From NCBI GenBank assembly GCA_963965975.1, contig OZ014422.1, positions 62,001 through 126,000 of the forward strand: a DNA stretch of 64,000 nt. Reading direction: 5' to 3'. Origin of the DNA: Xestospongia bergquistia. Its lineage: Eukaryota; Porifera; Demospongiae; Haplosclerida; Petrosiidae. Below are positions 57,679 to 64,000 of this stretch, piece after piece; within the stretch, counting starts at the first letter, position 1, and every line of letters begins with the position of its first letter. The notes under the pieces were generated by a model. That model was not told where the DNA came from, made no database searches, and was given only the letters and a program-made list of their open reading frames with translations. A program made the translations under genes and the position numbers.

Positions 57679-58594
57679 CGTTGTTGTTGTTGTTGTCTTA
57701 TTGGTTTCACAGGAGGTAGCAAAGGAGATGACACTGTCTTATTAAGTGCTGGTTTAACAGGACTAGTGGTTACTATAGGTTGAGTAGATTTTAATGGAAC
57801 ACCAGGTTGTTTACGAGGACGTTCAGGGGATCCCATTTTAGTCGGTACTGGTTTCACATTCTCCTCGTTATCCATTTTTGTTTTCTTAAGAGGAGCAGGT
57901 TGCATGTCCTTAAAATAGTTATAGTAAGAGATAAGGTAAGTAGCAATACTTAGTTTATCTGGAATAGCTAATTGGACCATATCTTCAACATCTAGTAGCG
58001 AGGGAATATCAAGCTCTTCTTCTGCTACTCTAAATGCCTACAAGTTATTGTTTAACAATAATGACATGTTACTATAACTTACTAGTTCATTGTTTTTGGC
58101 AATATCTCCTTTTTTCAAAGTGTCAAAAGGTCTATATCAAAAACAACCACCATAAGTGTTATCATATGAATTTAGTTATTAAAGGAATGTAAGACTCAAC
58201 AATTCATGAAATTACCAAATATGGTATTAACTTTATTATTCTAATATGTGAATTATTCTTTAAATAACATCAGATTGTTGTATTATACTGCTAATATAAA
58301 TAACACTAAACACACACACACACACACACATAAACACTGAATCAAGTAAATCTTACCATCTACTCATAGTCTTGTTCCCAGACCTATCAGATGGAAACAG
58401 TAGGTCTGGGAACGAGACCATTCTTAATATCAATAAACTTACATGAGGTCTGGTCTAAATTTATGAATAATGGCACAAAACGCTAAACCATCACGAAAAG
58501 ATGTGGTCATATTAGTAATCTCGACATCTTTATAACCTTCAGTGACTTGCTTACACCATAACTGAAGACCTTTGATACCAGTTTGACGATTCAT
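54134..58594 (-). CDS. MICALL: MICAL-like protein (CH - LIM - bMERB)
   Basis: ATG 58594, stop 54134, about 1,200 residues. Calponin-homology domain: [81 protein letters not shown] linker with poly-Gln leads to a LIM domain ([40 protein letters not shown]). A long Ser/Pro region carries six 28-residue repeats ([20 protein letters not shown]) and many [10 protein letters not shown] units. The C-terminal bMERB coiled coil ([40 protein letters not shown]) binds Rab8/Rab13-type GTPases. MICAL-like proteins connect recycling endosomes to actin; the flavin monooxygenase of true MICALs is absent. Confidence 0.92.
56310..56815 (-). repeat. Six 84-bp coding repeats in MICALL
   Basis: Six head-to-tail copies of an 84-bp unit, nearly identical at DNA level, encoding 28 residues each ([20 protein letters not shown] then DTIRQGLP). 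Starts recur every 84 bp. Confidence 0.97.
57637..57697 (-). repeat. CAA/CAG-type poly-Gln tract in MICALL
   Basis: GTT repeats on the plus strand encode about 19 Gln broken by one Arg on the minus strand, between the CH and LIM domains. Confidence 0.95.
58310..58330. repeat. (CA)n microsatellite
   Basis: About ten CA units in a MICALL intron. Confidence 0.93.
58369..58418. repeat. Perfect-stem hairpin in a MICALL intron
   Basis: Arms 58369-58386 (GTCTTGTTCCCAGACCTA) and 58401-58418 (TAGGTCTGGGAACGAGAC) pair over 18 bp with a single G-T, around a 14-base loop. Could be a minute inverted-repeat element or structured RNA. Confidence 0.85.
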
Positions 58595-58717
58595 TTCAAA
58601 CTAACAAGAAGTGCAAAGCATCAGTGAACTGTCGGGGGGAGTGGCTTGTTGATAATAATAATAATATTAATATTAAAATACACTACCAATAAATAAACTA
58701 GTTATTATAATATAATT

Positions 58718-60486
58718 TTATACATGAGATTGAAGAAGCTTGGTGGCAAGCCAGACCCAAAATGACAGTTTCCTATCAGTGTCTTTGCTCACTTCATTAT
58801 ATGACAATTTATGTCCATATTGATAAAGTGAGGTTTGTTCCTGAGGTAGTGATATGATAATAGTAATATTAGATTATAGTACATTACGTTGTGTAAAGAT
58901 TGTTGAAGAGCTGGATTTTCAGTTACCATAGCAACCTGTATCTCTAGATCTCTAGTTAGCGATCTGTGACCTAATAAATGTGTAAACATTAAAAGTTCTA
59001 ATTATCTGGTTACCATAGTTACTAGAGCCAACTAATGTTAGAGAGGGATATTGTTGGTGAGCTAGATAATACCATAATCCTATTGTAATGTATATCATTA
59101 TGTTATAATAATATGTTTATATCAATACCTTTACTATGAAATGTCCAGTTAGGACGATAATATTCTAAATATTGCACACGATTCTCTTGTTTTTTATTAT
59201 ATAACTGTTTTAAGAACTGTGTTGCAAAATATATATACATTGAGGGAACATATTTAGAAGCACCACTATCATTATAAAAGCAATTAGCCTGAATAAAGTA
59301 TGGATATATTTAAAATAAATAATATTTCTTACTTGTGGTGAAGAAGCTAATATATTATAGAGTCCAGAACTATTAATGATGGCCTCTGAATATACTTGAG
59401 GTAAGTTAAAATAACCAGATGCTAAATAAACGTGTTCATTGAGTTTTACGTCAGCTAAAATCTTTTGAGTCACTCGTTCATCATGTTTTATATTGTATTG
59501 ACCCATTTGTATTAAAGGAAAAACAACAGTGTCATATTCTGTTCTCATGTCCATATCAGAATGGGAATCAGTCTCCAGCATATTACTGGGTTCAGAATGA
59601 ATATTCACTGCATTTTGGATGGCTTCTTGAAAGGACAGTTTATAATGCATGGCATTGCGTCTTGATTGTAGTGGATTAGAGGGTGTGGCTGGAGGTGTGT
59701 CAATACTACCGTCAGCTTTCATAACAAATGAATGCTGTGATATAATATGATGTAATGATGCCATTTTGTCTGCAAAGTTGGGAGAAGATTTAAAGACAAT
59801 ATATCGATCTTGTCTGTTTGTAAAATAGTCGTTACTTAAATTAGCTCTATGGATGAATGAATAAATAGATAAATGAATTTATTAACAAATGGATAGATAA
59901 ATGCTACATTTCACACTAACCCAGTTAACATGATATTATCATCAAAGAGATATATCTTAGTGTGTTGTAATCCTACTACTTCATTCAACCTCTCTGGAAA
60001 TATCTCCTTTAAAATTCCTCGTAAATGAGGAGTATGGTACATATATAGATGAAATTGATGACTGTAATTCTCTAAGAGTCGCTGAAACATACTACGTGAA
60101 TTAAAATTGCCTCTGTTTCCACGGAGATAATCTAGAACTACAACACATTGGAGGTGGGGATTGCTATTAAGAGAACACTCAAGAGTAGATACCTATCATT
60201 AGTAACTTATAATTATAATATAATTACATATATAGACGTACCAAGTCTTGTTCTAACTTTCCTGTACCTAAATATAATGAGGAAAGAAGGATCCTTTCCT
60301 TTGCAGACAAGACTTGTTCCTACAATTATATTTATTATTGTATATAATTATTATCAACATTACCTTGAGCCATTCGTAGTATTTTTGAGGAGAAAACAGT
60401 ACTGAGATATGGTCTCCTCGGACTAGAAGTGGTCGAGAATGTTCACACAACCAAGAAAACGAGCCTAAAACACGAGAAACAGCCAT
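58718..60486 (-). CDS. PGS1: Phosphatidylglycerophosphate synthase 1, mitochondrial
   Basis: ATG 60486 (MAVSRVLGSFSWLCEHSRPL), stop 58718. Blocks in order: ERILLSSLYLGTGKLEQDLV, VVLDYLRGNRGNFNSRSMFQ, YMYHTPHLRGILKEIFPERL, NEVVGLQHTKIYLFDDNIML (first HKD box), ANLSNDYFTNRQDRYIVF, FPLIQMGQYNIKHDERVTQK, VYLASGYFNLPQVYSEAI, NWTFHSKGLWYYLA (second HKD-like box) and GHRSLTRDLEIQVAMVTENP. PGS1 transfers glycerol 3-phosphate to CDP-diacylglycerol, the committed step to cardiolipin. A Ser/Thr-rich insert (DTPPATPSNPLQSRR) sits between the two halves, as in human. Same strand and 124 bp upstream of MICALL. Confidence 0.95.
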
Positions 60487-60546
60487 TGTCTGGCAGCAGG
60501 GCGGAGCTGCTCGTTGTCTAGCTATTACAACTAATTAATATTTATT
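60487..60546. promoter_or_regulatory. Divergent promoter PGS1 / flavin-reductase-domain gene
   Basis: 60 bp between start codons; no motif recognised. Confidence 0.45.
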
Positions 60547-62002
60547 ATGTCTTTCAGATTATGTGTTACTAGACTCCACAGAATCCAATGGAGATGGGTA
60601 CATCAAGATGGTAAGCCATATTAATAAATTAACAATACTAATTATAACACCTGAACAAGTTAAGACAAGGTTTCTTCAAGCAATGCGTAGAGTTCCCTCA
60701 CCAGGTATGACATATCATGTGACATGTAGCTCCACCCATCTTAATTAGTTGTGGTTGTAACTAGTAGTCATGGTAACATAAGACGAGGGGTAACATGTAG
60801 TTCATTTACGAGTGTCTCTCTCACACCTCCAATTATATCATTCTGTATTAGTCATCCGAGGTATACTATGTACTAATGGATGACCTTTGACCTCTTTTGG
60901 TTAAATTAGTCGAATGCACAATTTGTTACTGGAAGCAAAATCTTTTATTGTTCATGTTCTATCAGAGAAACAAGTAATGTTTTATAAACTGGTTAAACCA
61001 GTATTCAAGACCAGTTTATCAGGTTCATCATAGCATCCATTTCTCTAACCCAGTACCAGACGACCAAGATCAGTTTCAAAACATACCTCATACATTGTCT
61101 GAAGAAGTAAATTAAAACAGCTATTACTCATTAATTATTTCATTAATAAGTAGGGTTATCCTCTTCTTCCAAATTGTAGTGTAGTACTCTCATGTAATGC
61201 ACACAGTGTCCATAATATTGGTGATCATCATGTGTGGTATGGTCTAGTTAATAAAGTTTTATTAGAACACAATGGAGACAATTCTCTTCTCTATTATGCC
61301 AGGTACTAAATTAATAGCTGGTATTATTAATAATATACCATTATGTAGGACATATCGTTCAGTAGGTGATGAGAGCTTCATGAAGTCATTTGAAACAGCC
61401 ACTTTAGCATATGAAGATTGGACACACGAGGTACATCACTATATCATATATTCATGTCATATATATTATCATAGGCTCATTTACGTATGGCATGGAATTA
61501 TATACGAGAATATGGACAAGAGACAGCTACTCCATTGATAAGGTAAGTATATTATAATAACAATATTGTATATTGGTATACTCAGAGAAGGAATAAAACA
61601 TTTCAATGAAAGGAACAGTGATAAAGTAAGTCTATTATATTCTATCAGATATACCTCATAAAATGTGGACTAGATTAAACGTGGATATCATGAAACAATC
61701 ACTTTGTTTTTTATTCACATGATCTGTCATGCATTAGATAAGGTATGTCATGTGACACAATGTGATAGTCATGTGATTTGTTATTAGATGATGGATAGAA
61801 ACAATAGCTTTGAAGATTTTTTAGATCATAATTCACATTTAAAGGATTCTAGTCTTCTTTTTAAATATTATTCCCACGAATTGATTAACACAAACAAAGC
61901 AAGACAACAGTGGGTGTGGCTTTATAATTATATTAATAATTATTATTTTGTCATAATTGTAGGTGGGTGGAGCCAGACCTGAGGTCATTAGATCATCATT
62001 AA
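60547..62002 (+). CDS. Flavin-reductase-like domain protein with C-terminal helical domain
   Basis: Start MSFRLCVTRLHRIQWRWVHQ could be a mitochondrial presequence. Exon joins give DVKTRFLQAMRRVPSP then VVVVTSSHGNIRRGVTCSSF, TSVSLTPPIISFCISHPSRM, HNLLLEAKSFIVHVLSEKQ, and VVLSCNAHSVHNIGDHHVWY: a flavin reductase-like split barrel that binds FMN or FAD. The C-terminal part SVGDESFMKSFETATLAYED, WTHEAHLRMAWNYIREYGQE, KRGYHETITLFFIHMICHAL is a conserved helical module I recall from predicted invertebrate proteins but cannot name. The 3' end is uncertain: reading on stops at 61982; splicing after QQW to CCAGACC stops at 62002. Substrate unknown. Confidence 0.7.
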
Positions 62003-62043
62003 TACAAATATTAATAAATAACATGAAAAATAATATATTAATA

Positions 62044-64000
62044 TTATTGTGCAGTCAGTTTACCATATTTAACAAATTCTAATAAGTGATTTAGATCATG
62101 TTGTTGTAAATAATGTGTAAACCTAATAATACAATAATAACTAAAATAAAAATACTTTCTTACCTTCGACTAGTTTTCATTTTTTCTCTAATAAATTCCA
62201 GACAACATATTATATGAAGACATGGCAAATTGTCAGTAACTAATGACTGACGAGATAATACAGTGCGATAATGAAATACATCAGAACATTGTATTTGACT
62301 CGTCTGTACTTGAATGATGTGTCTAATAAAATATAAGGGTTTGTTGTCATAGTAACATTAACTCACTCCTTGGACTGTGGTAGACTCAGACTCATACCAA
62401 CAGAGGCTGGTTTCAGTATCAGTCCAGTGAGACAATTAGTGTATTGGTCCTTACAATCATAACAACATAATGATGATAGATTTGGTAACTCATCAGTAAG
62501 ACTATCAGTCACATGACAGGACCACCATGGATCACATGACTCAATAGACATGTCATGTGACCCTAGCATATCCATAGTAACAGCAAGATCACATATTGAA
62601 CTACAGCGATCCAACATTTCATATTTACTATTAGGGGTAAGTACCCTAATATCAGATAATTGATTAGATACTAATAATGGTAATAAACTGCTGATACCAA
62701 CTGTACTAACCAGTTCATGATGCTCCTATAATAATATCATAATTATTTGTAGCATTTATTACACTTACAAGGCTAATTAAATGGGTGGAGTCTGTAGATG
62801 CCATTCTTCCTGCTAACCAAAACTGCATAGTATTAAAGAGTTTTCTAATATCAAAATGTTGTGTTAGTTGATTAGCCTCATGTGTAGTCATATGATAGTC
62901 ATGTGACAAAGATAATAGCCGACAATGAAGAGCTAAATCAACCTATTTAATTAACACTAATTAATGAAATTATTTAAAAAATTACTTGAGTGGGTGGAGT
63001 AAACACTAGCTTTTTATATGGACAATCGAGATGTAACTCAGGATCTAAAGGGTTAAATATAACAATATGATTTATAGATTAAATTGACCTACTATTTGAC
63101 GTTAAAATAAGTGGTCGTTTTGTAGATAGTAATAGATCATATACTGCAGACCAAAATCCTCGACATTCTTCATCAAACAATATATCAACCTATTATGATA
63201 TGATATGATATGATATGATATGATGTATATTATAATGATATGATTATGATATATTATATAATGATATGATACAATATATTATATAATGATAACTACTAAA
63301 ATATACCTCTTCCAATAAAATGAGTGTGGTCGTTGCCAAGGTGAGTGTAGAGCCACACCCACTAGTTATGTTAGTGGTAACTGGTTTCTTTTGAGATGCA
63401 AAGAATGAGAACAAGTTTGATGAATTAGTTTTATTATCAGATGTTTTGAGATCACTGGTAGACTCTTCATTCACTCGCATCACTTGATGAGATAATGTAG
63501 CTTCTCTTAATGTAGACATAATATGTTGACGAGTACGAAAGTGGGTGGAGTTTATTTCTAACACTTTATATCCTAGCTCTTGAGCACAAGCATATACAGC
63601 TGCTGTTTTACCCACACCACAAGGACCACTAATAATCATGGCAGCACACAGACCTTCATCTTCCTCTTCATCAAAAAGTGAAAAATTCAAGCTGTCATCA
63701 AGTGGGTGTGGTCTTTGTTCAGGTGATACTTCAGGTGGTTGTTGATTACCTTGACATCTATCTTTCCATTGTTTTAACCACAATAATAATTGCGATACAT
63801 TAGATTGATTACCGATAACATCACATGTATTACGAGGTTGATAAAAATCGCACCATGAATCTTGTCCTAATTTGGAGGTGTGGTCTTGTAAAGACACTAT
63901 ACTGGAGGTGTGGTCTTCTACAGACTCAATACTGACACTATCAGAATGTCTCCTCTTTCTAACTGGTTCTTCCTCTATAACATTAGTACTTTCTTTACAA
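62044..64000 (-). CDS. ATAD5: ATAD5 (ELG1-type RFC subunit), 3' part
   Basis: Runs off the right edge; stop at 62044. Sequence: DSWCDFYQPRNTCDVIGNQS, an acidic FDEEEDEGLC linker, Walker A GPCGVGKTAAVYACAQELGY, KVLEINSTHFRTRQHIMSTL, REATLSHQV, Walker B LILLEEVDILFDEECRGF, and STKRPLILTSNS, matching human ATAD5 motif by motif. The C-terminal region includes PWWSCHVTDSLTDELPN and ends LNHLLEFVKYGKLTAQ. ATAD5 replaces RFC1 in an alternative clamp loader that unloads PCNA. The N-terminal half with PCNA and USP1 binding motifs is outside the window. Convergent with the flavin-reductase gene, about 41 bp between stops. Confidence 0.92.
63190..63290. repeat. (TATGA)n-derived repeat in ATAD5 intron
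   Basis: TATGA pentamers (about six perfect) followed by degenerate ATTATATAATGATATGAT copies in an otherwise short intron. Confidence 0.9.

Overview
The window looks like a piece of a very compact, AT-rich animal nuclear genome, most likely a demosponge of the Amphimedon type. Nearly every gene has introns of about 45-70 bp with clean GT..AG borders. Gene order alternates head-to-head and tail-to-tail with gaps often under 100 bp. The proteins are typical metazoan ones (FoxJ1, MAP2Ks, Raptor, iRhom, MICAL-like, Caskin-like, MEIG1). Species assignment is inference from gene density and protein flavour; no search was run. Most coordinates come from hand-joining exons by splice signal, reading phase and family similarity.

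Layout. 1-8.4 kb: 3' end of a Caskin-like SAM gene, MEIG1, a MAD1 homologue that appears to lack its C-terminal domain, and a USP31/43-type deubiquitinase. 8.5-16.4 kb: EXOC7, WBP11, FOXJ1, UBALD. 16.6-25.3 kb: GABA transaminase (ABAT), MGRN1/RNF157 E3 ligase, a TEX47-like gene, STK19 and a FYVE/PH-type gene. 25.6-31.1 kb: iRhom (RHBDF) and galactokinase. 31.2-40.8 kb: two stress-kinase kinases (MKK3/6-like and MKK4-like) tail to tail, set inside a family of small CD225/dispanin membrane proteins: one upstream, then a tandem run of three intact genes, one pseudogene split by a mobile element and at least one exon relic. 40.9-50.7 kb: SDHAF2, SAMM50, U1-C (SNRPC), a small unidentified coiled-coil gene, DCTN5 and Raptor. 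50.8-54.1 kb: a repeat-bearing gap, an alpha-arrestin and MRPL16. 54.1-64 kb: MICAL-like protein, PGS1, a flavin-reductase-domain protein and the 3' part of ATAD5.

Functional themes are mixed, as expected in a random eukaryotic window: mitochondrial biogenesis (SDHAF2, SAMM50, MRPL16, PGS1, ABAT), splicing (WBP11, SNRPC), ciliary/sperm-linked families (FOXJ1, MEIG1, TEX47-like), stress and growth signalling (two MAP2Ks, Raptor), membrane traffic (EXOC7, MICAL-like, DCTN5, arrestin) and genome maintenance (MAD1, ATAD5).

The most unusual signals are: a 405-bp block that is base-for-base identical at two sites 14 kb apart while its flanks are diverged; an inverted-repeat-bounded element sharing a 28-bp perfect match between two divergent promoters; eleven head-to-head gene pairs, one with start codons 5 bp apart; a truncated MAD1; a tandemly duplicated last exon of STK19; and several intronic and coding minisatellites.
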